DNA from: Condylostoma magnum
Taxonomy: Eukaryota > Ciliophora > Heterotrichea > Heterotrichida > Condylostomatidae
Direction: 5' to 3'
Length of the DNA stretch: 64,000 nucleotides
NCBI GenBank assembly: GCA_920105805.1
Contig: CAKKTI010000010.1
Coordinates: 63,259-127,258, forward strand
Each line of letters opens with the position of its first letter. Position 1 is the stretch's first letter. A model generated the notes under the pieces. That model saw only the letters and a program-made list of their open reading frames with translations, did not search any database and had not been told where the DNA came from. The translations under genes and the position numbers were made by a program. Positions 50,449-62,600 of the stretch are shown one piece after another.

Positions 50449-51954
50449 ATGGAAGATTTAAAATAAGTATTAAAAATTCTAAAAACATCTCCTAAATAAA
50501 GAACAGAGGAATAAATCTTAAAGCTTTTTGAATTAACTAAACAAGTAAAGTTCTTTAAACAAGTAACAGAAGATGAGAAAACTGTAGAAGTTCATAAATA
50601 ATGCTGTAACTACATGACTTTATAAAAGATAAACTAGGGATAAATCGTATTTAACTATGGGGATGTTGGAGGTCATTTTTATATTGTGTTTTAAGGATAA
50701 ATTTCAATATAAATACCGTTACCTAAAAGTGTAGAATAAGAAAGTATTGACCAACTCGGAAATTGTATTAAAAAAACAGTATAAATAACAGAATTAACTG
50801 AGGTTGCTGAGCTTGGGGCAGGAATTGGATTTGGTGAACTTGCATTGATTAATAATTAACCTAGAGCAGCCACAGTTTAATGCAAAACAGACTGTTATTT
50901 TGGGGTTTTGAAAGCTGATAATTACAAAAGAATTCTAGGAAAAATAGAATAAAGAAGGTTAAATGATAAAATTAAGTTCTTTTAAAATCTACGGTATTTC
51001 AGCAATTGGACCAAAATTGCTTTATCTAAACTTTGTTAGTACTTTTTAGTATAAACTTATCATAGGAATTAATGATTGTATAGATAAGGAGACAAGGCTG
51101 AGCATGTGTATATAGTAAGATACGGAGAATTTAAGTTTACACAGAAAATTGATATTGATAGTGACTTGAAAGATCCTTTGGCCATTACCACTAGCACTTA
51201 AAAGACCATTATTTAATTACAACGTAAGTAAATGTAAATAGACAAAATAAAAGAATTACAGATTATGCAAAAAGGAAATAATTCGTTTTTAGGTCTTGAG
51301 GAATTATACTTGGAAAAATAAACAAGATAATTCTCTTGTCAGTGTGTTTAGGACTTTTCAATCGTTTTTTCCATCAAAAATTTAGATTTTTTATAAAGAA
51401 TTACTTATAGCGAAACGAAAACTCTATTTAAGAAAAAGTTTTAAAGGTACTGAGAAAGATTACAGTAAAGACTTTCAAAACTTAGATAACTTGAAATATA
51501 TAAGTACTAGGCTAGTCACTAAACTACAAAATCAGTTTCTATAGAAAATCAAAAGAAAGTACCTCCGTAAATGACACAATCTTTCAATATAGATACTACT
51601 CCTAAAACAAGGCTTAAATATGTAAGTTCAAAGCAAATAGGACGTTATATGAGAAAACGTCCTAAATCTTCTTATGGATTTAGACCATCAAGCAATATTA
51701 TATAAAGAGTTAAAAGTAGAATAGGGATTTCCCCACTAGGAGAAGAGTATAAAAGACGAAAAAGACCAGATTCTAATTAGTCCTTTACAACCAGTAGGAA
51801 ATATAGGCCCAAAAGACGTCCTCCACCTAATTTCCACGCATCTCCGAATAAAAGATAGAGTATAATATCACTAAGCAGGTAAAAGTCAAGATCAGAAAGT
51901 CCCTGTCGATTGAAATCAAGACAATCTCATGGTGGAATAAGCAATATTTGTTGA
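50449..51954 (+). CDS. Protein with two cyclic-nucleotide-binding domains
   Basis: About 501 residues, ending TGA. Two CNB folds: the first with FNYGDVGGHFYIVFQGQIS and the phosphate-binding cassette GFGELALINNQPRAATV (a good match to the FGELAL..RAAT consensus, so it may bind cAMP or cGMP), the second with YRQGDKAEHVYIVRYGEF and a weaker cassette. The C-terminal ~170 residues are basic and Ser/Arg-rich. There are no membrane or kinase domains, so it is not a channel; it resembles the many ciliate CNB-only proteins, possibly ciliary. Its ATG lies 5 bp from that of the AAA gene. Confidence 0.87.
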
Positions 51955-51963
51955 TAAATTCAT

Positions 51964-54852
51964 TTACATTTTTATGATAAGTAAAATCGATTCTTCTACT
52001 AATTGTTCTAATAGCATATCTGCTGCGTCGAATTAAACTTGAGCTTCTTCTTCCTCATAGTCAATCCATCGTTTCTCCTCTTAATTTGTATCAATACAAA
52101 GCATGTCTGATAGTTTCTCTTCTCTGATCTTTTGCAAAACTGATTCATCGGGCTGTCCATTAGCTAGTAGAATATCATCTGTTGGTAGAAATCCTGCTTT
52201 TATTTATTCACACTTTTATAAGTAATCTTTGATTTTTTACTTCACTTAAACATTTGTAAATTTCTCTATCATTTTCCGCTCTTTTATTGACCATAGCACT
52301 GGAGCGCCATAGACTCCGTATGGTCTTATATAATTCAATGATTCATTAATAACGTCAAAAAGCATTTAGCAGTATAATCTTTTACATGGCAAACTATCAC
52401 AATTAAATACATCTTTAAGTTTTTAGTTAATTTCATTAGGCAAGATCAATCCTAAAGTAGGAAATTTCACTAAAGCTCCGATTTCAGCATTTTATAAAAA
52501 TTCTAGTTTCTCTATTGGATTAGTTTAAATAGGAGAATTAACAGATTTAATTACTTGCTCTTCGAATGGTTTTAATTGTTCTAGTAATTTTTCATAATAC
52601 TCTATAATAAAATCTACTTTTGGGTTCACCTCAGCTGGCTATTTCTCCTCAATTAAAGATAAATACTCAGCCATTTCAATTAGTAAAATCTCTTTATTAA
52701 TATTTTCTATTTCCTTTTGCTCATAAAACAGTCCAGTATATTTTTCACTCTCGTATTATTTCTAGGATTATTATACCCCATTAAAATAGCTTTATTGTTC
52801 AATAGATTCATTTGATTAATCTTCTCTAAAACTTTGATCTGGAGTAGAAACCCAGGACTCACTGTCTAAATCTTAATCAATTTCTTATATTATCGGCTCT
52901 TAAGGTTCTTCTTCATCTTCTAAGCTTAATAATAACTCAGATGATAATACTTTTGGTATAAAAGGATCATGAAAATCATATTTATCAAAGCTATTATTCT
53001 TGTATATTTATTCTTCAACTAAAATAAGCTTATTTTAAGGCTTCTTACATATATCAAATTATATCCTGGATTGAGGAGTTGAAGCATATGAAACTAATTC
53101 TAGTATATCATTATCAAAAGAAACACTATTCTACTCAGTAATCTTTTACAGACATTATTAAGACGATTCCGACTCATTGAAGTAAATACTGATACGTTCT
53201 TCAGTTAGTACATCTTCGTGAGTTAATTATCCATATAGATCTTTTGAGCCAAATATATCGAAGTTTTAATCTTCATCTAATTCAAGTATTTACTCTGAAA
53301 ACTGTGGGTCTGTTAGTAATTAAGGGAAAGATGATGATTTAAACTCTTGAAACGGATTGAAATGATTTTATTAGCTTATGCAATCATCCGATAAACTTTA
53401 GTCTAATTTTGCATAATAGTTTTTGTTTATTTCATCAACATCTAGTTCTAAATTAAGTTTATTTGCTTTTTAACCTTGTTTTTATTGGAAATTGCTTAAA
53501 TGTTAGTTTATACTTTATGAGTACTCGGAGGATCCTACATTCGACTGTTATTAGAAGAACTGCTATTGGTATGACTGCTCCTAATAATTATTTTAAGTGT
53601 TTCCCTCTAGTGTTTAATTAGAAATGAGATTGTTCTGCATTTCTTCATATTCATTTAATAATTACGATAGCTCTTAAGGGTCTTCTAGTATATTATAGGA
53701 ATTTTAGCTGCTTTTATTTGAGCTTAATGTCTCTTTGTTTTATATTATTGTAAACTAAACAACATTTAAGAGATTTTTCAAGTGATTAGTTAAGTTCTTC
53801 CTATAAAAATGTATATAATTTTAAAGTTTGTAGTCATTAGTAGAGCTATTTGTCAATTAAACTTACAGACCTTCATAAAAATATTCAAGATAAGTTTCAA
53901 TTTAATTTACATGTTAATTCAGCTGATATTGGTAGTGATTAGTTTATTTATTATTATTTTTACCATTAGGAGATCCTTATCTTGATTTTTATTAGGATTA
54001 AGGTGTTGTTTATCGTTATTAACTAAAATCAGTTGGCTTTGCGTACTTACTTTACAATATATTTTATTTCTGCGATATTTAGTCAAATTCTCTGTCACTT
54101 CTTTTATCTAATTTAAGTTACAATTCTATGGGTTAACATTTTCTACCAAAGCCTTTGCCTTTTTATTACTCTGGACTAAATTTTTAATACTTAGGAGCTT
54201 ACTTTTACACCGTAGACTGATTTTAAGTTATGTTTTATGAGTTCTTACTATTAATTTTACTATTCTTTTGCCTAATTTTTTAGTTTAATTTTCTCAAATT
54301 TCTCTTTTTCTCACTTAAATCATATTTCTTATTTATCGAAGTTTACTATTATTATTCATTTTACCTTTTATTCTATTATGAAGTATCACTTTTTAACTTC
54401 TGATTTTACATAGTCCTTTTCCCAGATGCATGTTTTCGTTAGTGCTACTTCTTACCTCTTAGTACAGGAGTAAGATCTCTTTTTCTGCTTGTAAAAGATT
54501 TAAACGTTTATTTTGTAAGTAAAGGGTAAAAATCATTATTCGTTTAGCATTTTCCCAGCTTATCCTTTTAAAGTATAACATTTCTTTTACTATTTGATTT
54601 TTATCGCAAAGTGTTTGATGCTGATTATGTTTCTTGAACTGTTCTGGCTTTTCCTCTTTACTTCAGCACTGATTAATTTCTTTAACTATCTTTAAGACTC
54701 ATTTGATTAACCTAACAATATCTCTTTTAATCAGATTTCAAAGAGCCTCTAATCCCAGATGTAGCTCCACTGTTCTCTTGTATCAAAGATAGGTCTAATT
54801 TTGGTATATATATTAAAGGTATTGAATTTGCAATTCCGCCTTTCTAATCCAT
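51964..54852 (-). CDS. Large Gln/Ser-rich protein with conserved-looking C-terminal domain
   Basis: About 962 residues in one frame from ATG 54852. The first ~400 residues are basic, Gln/Ser/Asn/Lys-rich (dozens of TAA/TAG Gln codons) and probably disordered. The middle is acidic. The last ~200 residues look folded: CKRLYCQMLFDVINESLNY then IRPYGVYGAPV, and an acidic end KRWIDYEEEEAQVQ before LLIIKM. The pattern LFDVINESL recalls the DUF4378-type ending of CEP350/LONGIFOLIA proteins, but that is a weak impression. It ends TAA, 9 bp from the stop of the convergent CNB gene. Confidence 0.72.
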
Positions 54853-54886
54853 TTTAAAGTTAATCTGTAACAAATAAAATGTTTAA

Positions 54887-56995
54887 TTAGTGTTCTTTAG
54901 AACTTGGAATACTAATTACTTAATTAATAAATTACTCTATAATAGATATATTACCTCTAGCCCACATTCCTTGTAATTCCGGATCAACTAGATTAGGATT
55001 TGAGGCAATTAGTTCATCCTGGTACTCTTCATCGAACTAATCATTCTTCTGCTTTTGCTGTAATATATTCCCCAGTTCTCATTATGTATTAAACATGTCA
55101 ATAGTAAAAGCAACCATTAAGTTTAGTCCTATTAAGACAGCTGTGAAGTAAAATATAATAAAATAGTAACGATAGTAATTGCTTGTTATATCACAAAATT
55201 CTTGAGCAATCAGCATTCAATTGTTTACAACAAGCAGATTAAATAGGGTAAATATACCGTTGGGAAAGTCGTTGAAATTAATGCTCACATAAGTATATGG
55301 AATCGCCCCATCCTTATAGAATTTAGGGTTCTGTATATAAATTTGACCTCCAAACAGCTCTATTCCTACAAGGGAAAAAATGTAAAATATAGCAAGAATT
55401 ATTCCTAAAAGATTTGCGAATATTGGTATCAGATTAAAGAATGTTGAGAATATTACTTTATATTATTCGATATAGGAAAGTAGATTTAAAATACGACCTA
55501 GTCTTAATAAAATAGCATAATTAAGATATCTGACATTTTGATAGTCATTTGGACTTAGAATTACTATCAGGATAATTAAAGTAACTATATTTAAGATCAA
55601 GTTCATTATATTGTTGAACTTTTTGAGGTATCCAATAAAACTAAATGCATATATCTTCAAAGCCATTTCAATCATAAATATTGTTAAAAATATGATCTAT
55701 ATATAATACCCATAGATATTATAGTAATACATAAATAACACTTCTATGAGTATAGTGAGTAAATTGACCAAAACAACTAAATTCATCAGTCCTTCAAACC
55801 AAATGGTAGAAAGATAGTACTTTAACCTTGAATCCAATTCATTCTATTACTATGTAGTATTTTAAGGCTAATAATTATCTGCATAATAATGTTCAACAAC
55901 TTTTATAAGATTTTCAAATTACTCCTAATTTACCTAATCATCCTCATCAATTTGCAATTAACAAAAAATATCATTTTACTATTGTACTGTAAACTTGTAA
56001 TCAATTGACTCAAACAGTGCCTCACAAGTTTCTCTAGTTATATACCCATCTCCATTGAAATCTAATGTCTAAAATCCTTCCTATAACAACTTAGTCCTTT
56101 GATTAACAAAATTATTAGCTATATTCTCTATCTATTTTCTATAATTATTGTAAAATACAGCTTAGACTAAATTAAGAAAGAAGAACAGAGAAGTAAGCAA
56201 GTAGATTATAAAAAACAAGCAGTATCACTTATTTTTGTCATATGCAGGTAGCATTATGTCAGGGAAGTTTGCCGTAGTTAGTAACACAAACATATTTCAA
56301 AACCCATCTTATAACGTTCTGAAATAAGTAACTTACTCAGCAGTTTCATCAAATAAAACGTTTCCCATAAAGCCATAAAATAGCACTTAAAAGCAAATTA
56401 AAATTATAACTGCTCTGGCATCTAATATAACATGCACTATTCTTCTCAAACTTTCCCTTACTACTCTTATTATAACTATAAACATAATAGGCCTTACAAA
56501 CTGTGAAAAATAAGTAACATCATTAGTAATCATTACTTAAACATTGTCTATAAAAGAAGCTATAGCTAAGGCAATAACTAACCCTGTTCTAATTCAAGAT
56601 GTCTTAGAGCCTCTTGCAAAAGATTGTCTATAACAGGCTAAACATGTTATGATAATTAAGCAAATTACCTCAATTGAATGTAGAATCCTTTATGGTAGTT
56701 TAGGAAAAGCGGACATTGGCACTGTGTATCCATTAGTCTTACATTTAAATCAATATGAAGTGTCATTACATCAAGACGGTTTCTCAAAAAGTGAAAGAGA
56801 AAGATATACTACCATCACTGATACTTTTAATAATTTTATCCTATGGTAAAATTTTCTTCTGGCAAAAGAAGGTCCGGCGTCTTTAAGCCTACTTAGTCCT
56901 TTTATAGCATTTCTAACATTTAAAGCTGCCTCGTTTAATCTGTATTCTTCTCCATTTTGTAAAGCTATTGTTCTAAAATTCTGCCCTTTTTACAT
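54887..56995 (-). CDS. Two-pore cation channel (TPC) with EF-hands between the repeats
   Basis: About 702 residues with two six-helix repeats. The first filter is LLTTANFPDIMLPAYDKN, close to the TPC signature TTSNNPDVMMPAY, followed by an S6 ending FYNNYRKQ. Between repeats lies an EF-hand pair (TLDFNGDGYITRETCEALF), as in plant TPC1. The second filter is in IFTLFNLLVVNNWMLIAQ. TPCs are Ca2+/Na+ channels of vacuoles and endolysosomes; Ca2+ activation is inferred from the EF-hands. In-frame TGAs give Trp (e.g. DGFWNMF). The stop is uncertain between TAA 54932, 54920 and 54887. Confidence 0.9.
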
Positions 56996-56999
56996 TTTA

Positions 57000-57845
57000 A
57001 TGAAATCAAGTAATGTATCTGGGAGGTCTAAAAGCTCGGAAAATGGTTAGTAAAGGAAAAAAGGTTATTTGGAAACTAGGTCGAGTAGTAATTAAAGGAG
57101 AAAAGAAGGAGTGTAATAAAGTTAAGGGAGAATTAATCAATCGATTGGGTATGAGTCTTATTCAAATTCGCCTAAAGGGAAGTATAAAAGATATATTAGT
57201 ATGCAGAGAAAAGTTGAATAAAATGCGGAGAGGTTGCATTAATAGAATCTTAGGAAAATATGATAGTTTAATTAAGAGTTATGTGAAAGAAAGGAAATTA
57301 TTAAATAGATTTTGAATTATTTCATAGGATAGGAGGATATTTTGTAATTAAATGATCAAGTAGTGTAATAGATCAAGCATTTTGAAAGTGTTTTATAGTA
57401 AAATTAAAGAAATTATTAGTATAAAATTACTTAGTTATAATTCAATGTTTTAAAGGTTGATAAGAAAATCTAGTGTATTAATAGGAAAATCGAGGATCAA
57501 ATATAACAGAAAAAGGGAATCATATGAGATCTAGCTTAAAATATTCTTCTAGATATCATAGCAAGTAGTGTTGATTCCTGCTAAGTATAAATACCAAAAG
57601 AAACTAAAGCAAATGTTTTACCCATATAGCATTAATTATGGTAAAACTCTAATGATATTACTCATATACAGTAAGAATTGATACTCAAGCAAATTCAAGT
57701 GAATTCTCTACAAAGATCGCTTTAACAAAGGCAAAAGGAAATCAAGGAAAGAAAATAAAACCTTAGAAACAGAATCAAATAAATATCAGATCAACCTAAA
57801 AAAATTAAAAGCTAAAAATTATCCTTTTACCAAATTTACCTTTAA
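57000..57845 (+). CDS. Coiled-coil protein, unassigned
   Basis: About 281 residues. Ser/Lys-rich basic N-terminus (MKSSNVSGRSKSSENG), then predicted coiled coils to the end (e.g. VLKVDKKIQCINRKIEDQIQ; LQRSLQQRQKEIKERKQN). Many Gln are TAA/TAG. The standard-code ORF at 57013-57315 is another frame and is rejected because only this frame gives regular heptads past 57315. Stop taken at TAA 57843-57845; TAA 57813 is an alternative. The ATG is 4 bp from that of the TPC gene. Function unknown. Confidence 0.68.
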
Positions 57846-57875
57846 AATCCTTTATTAAATCGATATATTAACTAC

Positions 57876-59048
57876 CTAATTTTGCAACTTAGTCACAACA
57901 TCTCTGACAATTTCCTTGCATATAACTTTATTTTTAGCATGCCTAGTAAGTCTTTTAACCTCCTATACAATTCCTTATAAAAGTCCTAAAATCATTCCAT
58001 TCATTAGTGTTACTTAAAAGTAGATAAAATTAGCATTTCCTCCAATTCTCCCAATCCAAATCTATGACATTTGTACTGAAAACACAAGTCCTACAATGGC
58101 CCCAGGAATAGTAATAAAATTTGATGGTATATTCCTTATAACTTTCATATGCTAAAATATCAACAAACCACAGAAAACATAGTCTGATAAAATTGGCCCA
58201 GGATGGAAAACGGTTGTTAATGCTAAAATTAAAGAAGCAAATAAAGTCGGGGCAATATCATTCTTCTAAGATCTTCTAAATTTAAGCATTAAGGAAAATA
58301 AAGTTGGAAGACCTGCCCAATTCAAGGCCTACAGAACAAATCTATACATTAGCTTATATCTGTTAAACATTTCTAGTAAAATATACCAATTCATTCCAAC
58401 TCCTGGTTCAATTTCATAGCGCAGAAGTTTGTAAACTATACAATTATCTATAAAGCTTCAGGATTAAGTGAGATAAAAGGAGCTTGCAATCAGTCCCATA
58501 GAAAAAACGAGTAATTAAAAGTAGAATTTTTTACTAAAGTGTGTAAAGTACCAAATTATGCTTAAGTTTAAATAATTCGGATCTAGGTATACAAGGAAGC
58601 TTAGGTATAAGGCAGATTTATTACTCTTTTTCTATTAAATCCCCTACAAATAGTTAGCTACTAAGAAATAATGAATAATATTTTAGTCAAGTCTTGCACA
58701 TGCTATACAGCCTACAGGATTTAACGCGTAAATTAGCCCTAATTACTAATTTTTGAATATACTTTAAACATTATACAGTGTAATTAATTCTAGTAAAATA
58801 TACACACAAAGCCAAGCCTCTCTACATTCCACTAATTAGTACGCATAAAGAAACACAGGATTCACCAAGACTCCACTGCCGTCAAAGTAAGGATTAATCC
58901 CAGCCTAAATCAATGCATTTCCTTCAATAAGCTGACTAAACTATGAGTAAATAGACCTTAAATGAATCAAATCGGGTACAAACTCAATAAACTGATAAGT
59001 AAGCAATCTGGAAATGACACATAAGCTGGCAATAACCAAAAATCGCAT
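57876..59048 (-). CDS. PIGU: GPI transamidase subunit PIG-U
   Basis: 390 residues, multi-pass membrane protein. Starts MRFLVIASLCVISRLLTYQF, as PIG-U proteins do, and contains INPYFDGSGVLVNPVFLY, RYEIEPGVGMNWYILLEMF (conserved PIG-U block) and RIGGNANFIYFQVTLMNG near the end. PIG-U is part of the ER complex that attaches GPI anchors to proteins. In-frame TAA/TAG read as Gln and a TGA as Trp (TQSWSF). Stop TAG 57876-57878. The ATG is 8 bp from the ATG of the divergent RNF185 gene. Confidence 0.92.
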
Positions 59049-59056
59049 TTTTATAA

Positions 59057-59602
59057 ATGGAATCTAACTTTGAGTGTAATATCTGCCTGGATATAGCTAA
59101 AAAGCCAGTGGTTACTTAATGCGGACACCTATTTTGGTAAGTTATACTCAGTTGGCCATGCCTTCATAATTGAATTCAGTAAAATACTTAATAAAACACC
59201 TGTCCAGTATGTAAGTCCGGCATCACTCAGGATAACATAATTCCAGTATACACAAAGGAAGAAAATAGTAAGGAGAATTATGATAATGAAGCCCCAGATA
59301 GGCCAAGAGGATAATATTAAGAACCTGTTAGAAATGATAACTATAATCCTGTAAAATTTATACAGTTTAGAAATTTAGGGTAGAGGTTTGGACTCGGTGC
59401 ACCTGGGGGAAATGGAGGAATCACTGCTGGGTTTGGGTTTTTCCCTGGTTTGTTTGGGCTACATCTTGTAAGTTTTATAAAGACATATTAGTTTGATAGT
59501 GGAGATAGAGTAGGATCGCCAAGTGACGTAGTGGAAGATGATAAACTGATGAAAGTAGTGTGTCTGTGCTTTATTATTGTATTATTAGGAGCTATTTTAT
59601 AG
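59057..59602 (+). CDS. RNF185: RNF185/RNF5-type ER-anchored E3 ubiquitin ligase, with a 15-nt intron
   Basis: 176 residues after removal of the intron at 59137-59151. RING: FECNICLDIAKKPVV, CGHLFCWPCLHNWIQ, CPVCKSGITQDNIIPVY, nearly identical to the animal RNF5/RNF185 pattern. The Cys codon of FCWPC is split by the intron, so the intron is certain. A Gly-rich region (LGAPGGNGGITAGFGFFPG) and a C-terminal hydrophobic anchor (VVCLCFIIVLLGAIL) follow, as in the family. It acts in ER-associated degradation. Ends at tandem TAG TAA (59600-59605). Confidence 0.94.
59137..59151 (+). other. 15-nt spliceosomal intron
   Basis: GTAAGTTATACTCAG interrupts the second Cys codon of the RING finger (TG|T). 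Removing it restores FCWPC exactly. Introns of 15 nt are typical of heterotrich ciliates. Confidence 0.93.
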
Positions 59603-59609
59603 TAAATTA

Positions 59610-62600
59610 CTAAACTTAACTATTATCTGGACTTGAGATTGGAGGGTTTTCTTATTGAGTAGTTTCATGTTGTGTCTCTTAAGTTTACTCTGATTTTGTT
59701 GAATCTAATTCCTATGTGTTTTAAGCATTTTTATCTTCTTGTTATAAAACGACCTTATCCCCTTAATCTTTTTGAATTGTTACTTCCTTTACTTCTTATT
59801 TAGTTTCTTCCTTTACTTCTTATTTAGTGTCTTCCTTTACTGTTTATTTAGTGTCTTATTTATTGTCTTATTTAGTGTCTTATTTAGTGTCTTATTTAGT
59901 TTCTTCCTTTACTTCTTATTTAGCGTCTTATTTAGTGTCTTATTTAGTTTCTTCCTTTACTTCTTATTAAGTGTCTTATTTAGTGTCTTATTTAGTGTCT
60001 TATTTTGTTTCTTATTTAGCATCTTATTTAGTGTCTATATTAACTTCTTATTTAGCATCTTACTTAGTGTCTATATTAACTTCTTATTTAGCATCTTATT
60101 TAGTGTCTTATTTAGTTTCTTATTTAGTTTCTTCCTTTACTTCTTATTTAGTGTCTTATTTAGTGTCTTCCTTTACTGTTTATTTAGTGTCTAATTTAGT
60201 GTCTAATTTAGTGTCTAATTTAGTGTCTTATTTAGTGTCTTATTTAGTGTCTTATTTAGTGTCTTATTTAGTGTCTTCCTTTACTTCTTATTTAGTTTCT
60301 TCCTTTACTCCTTATTTAGCATCTTATTTAGTGTCTTATTTAGTGTCTTCCTTTACTGTTTATTTAGTGTCTAATTTAGTGTCTTATTTAGTGTCTTATT
60401 TAGTGTCTTATTTAGTGTCTTATTTAGTTTCTTCCTTTACTTCTTATTTAGTTTCTTCCTTTACTGTTGATTTAGTGTCTAATTTAGTGTCTTATTTAGT
60501 GTCTTATTTAGTGTCTTATTTAGTGTCTTATTTAGTGTCTTATTTAGTGTCTTATTTAGTGTCTTATTTTGTTTCTTCCTTTACTTCTTATTTAGTGTCT
60601 TCCTTTACTGTTTATTTAGTGTCTTCCTTTACTTCTTATTTAGTGTCTTATTTAGTTTCTTCCTTTATTTCTTACTTAGTGTCTATATTAACTTCTTATT
60701 TAGCATCTTATTTAGTGTCTTATTTAGCAACTTATTTAGTTTCTTCCTTTACTTCTTATTTAGTTTCTTCCTTTATTTCTTACTTAGTGTCTATATTAAC
60801 TTCTTATTTAGCTTTTTATTCAGTTTCTACTTTGATATCTTCTAATATTTACTGTTATACTTCTTCCTATTAATCTTATTCAATAATTTCCTATATTTCT
60901 TCAATCAGTTTCTCAGGCCAAATTTTATCATTTGACAACCCATATTCACTTAAAAGATCAATTCTCTTAGGTATAAAAATACTTTTAGGCCTTATAGAAT
61001 TCCCTCTGTTTCCTTCCTTATTCAGCTTATATATTCTAATCAGCCAATTCCTAGTAGTATAAACCTCAGTGAAATAGTGTAGTTATATATTCTACACGCC
61101 TACCGTTTATTACCTGACTAAATCGAATCCAGGAGGCCTGCTTTACGAAGTATACAACTCTGAGAATCTATAATAGGTTAGCTTATACATCAAGCTCTAC
61201 TTAAGTGCTTCTGGGGCACTATGATCAATCTTATACTAACCTTGATTCATATAGTCATCTTCCTTAATATGAGGATACTCTCCACTAGCAATTCTAAGTA
61301 TCCATAGGAACTTATTTATATCATCTCCACTATAATAAGCAACTCCTCCAAAAATAACTAGCATATAATCAACATCAAGCCTTCTTAAATGCTCAGCAGC
61401 AGTTTTCTCATCACTTGCTAAAATCATTCCCATAGTAGCAATATGCGTGTTATTCCAAGTATTATTATCAATCATGACAGTCCTATTACTCATTCCAGTG
61501 ATCTAATAGCCATAGTCCCACCATGCTCCAATCCTAGCGTCTTATTTAGTATTCATCCTCAACCAATAATAAGCTTCTCTGTAATCATCAACAATTACCT
61601 TTCCTCCCTAAGGATTCTTAGTTGCCATGATTATCGTAGGGGACGAGTAGGCCTCTGCTGATACCCAGGTGCAATGTACTATATAAAGCATAGATATAAC
61701 TCCTATCAAAATAACACTAGAAAATGCCAGTTCAAGTGGATATCCGTATTTAGGACGTTTTTAATTCTAGTCCTCAGATTCAGTATAGCTCCACCACTCT
61801 TACACATTCTTTATATGCCTAGTGAAGTTATATAGAGTCTCTGACAACCCGATTCCTGCCAATATGCAAAGAGCAGGACATAAAATCAGTAAAAGTCTTA
61901 TCATTACCCCTGCAAAATATACACTAAATACAGCATATAAGGCCAGAAACAGTCTTCCAGGAGCTTCTTTAACAATGCTGTAGTAAAATCCTAAGGGGGC
62001 TAATAGAGTTAGGTAGTGAGCGTCGAAGAAGAAGGAAATCCATGTGGTAGGCTGATGCTCTGATACAGAAGCTATTATAGGGATATGCTTTTTAGCATAC
62101 GTCGGGTCCAAAAGACTCATGCTTCTACCAGTTCACCTCATACGTCCTGAAAGGGTCTCAAATAATGCATATACCAAAAGAAGCACTGCTCCGGATAAAA
62201 GCACATAATTTCCTAATTGCTTAAACTTAGCAGCACCTAATTTCTGCTTAATCCACAGCGCAAATTCATAGATCTAAATAAACACAAAGACTATATGTGA
62301 TGCTAGATGCTCAGATGATGAAATTGCTTGATAACTAACAAAAGGAATCTGCATTGCTAGAATTGTGCCCAAAGCATAGAATGAGTTATAAGCCACATAC
62401 ATCTTCCAGTCGAATCTTCCAATGATTATCTACGATACCATGAAAATAGGAATTATGTTGATAATGAAAGTATAACCTCCCCATGCTGCCACCATATAAA
62501 AGTAACTCAAACTAGCAAAGCAGCTTCATAATAAAGACCCAGTGTTGATGGCTTTAATATACAGGTAAAACGTAAAAAGCAGAGCAAAAATTGCAACTCC

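Noticed and set aside
50444-50488. Upstream AAA start with a hydrophobic N-terminal anchor
   Set aside because: Would overlap the start of the CNB gene by 40 bp; the hydrophobic residues are antisense to that gene's Leu/Lys codons.
57013-57315. Standard-code 100-residue ORF MYLGGLKARK
   Set aside because: The frame starting at 57000 gives continuous coiled-coil heptads beyond this ORF, and this frame does not.
59785-60825. CRISPR-like or telomeric repeat array
   Set aside because: Units are contiguous without spacers, only 12 bp, and do not match ciliate telomere repeats.
59971-60873. Plus-strand 300-residue YLVS-repeat open frame, and the overlapping 59772-60194 frame
   Set aside because: Both are antisense readings of the 12-bp repeat. 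The minus-strand frame is hydrophilic, continuous with STT3 and followed by a sensible C-terminus.
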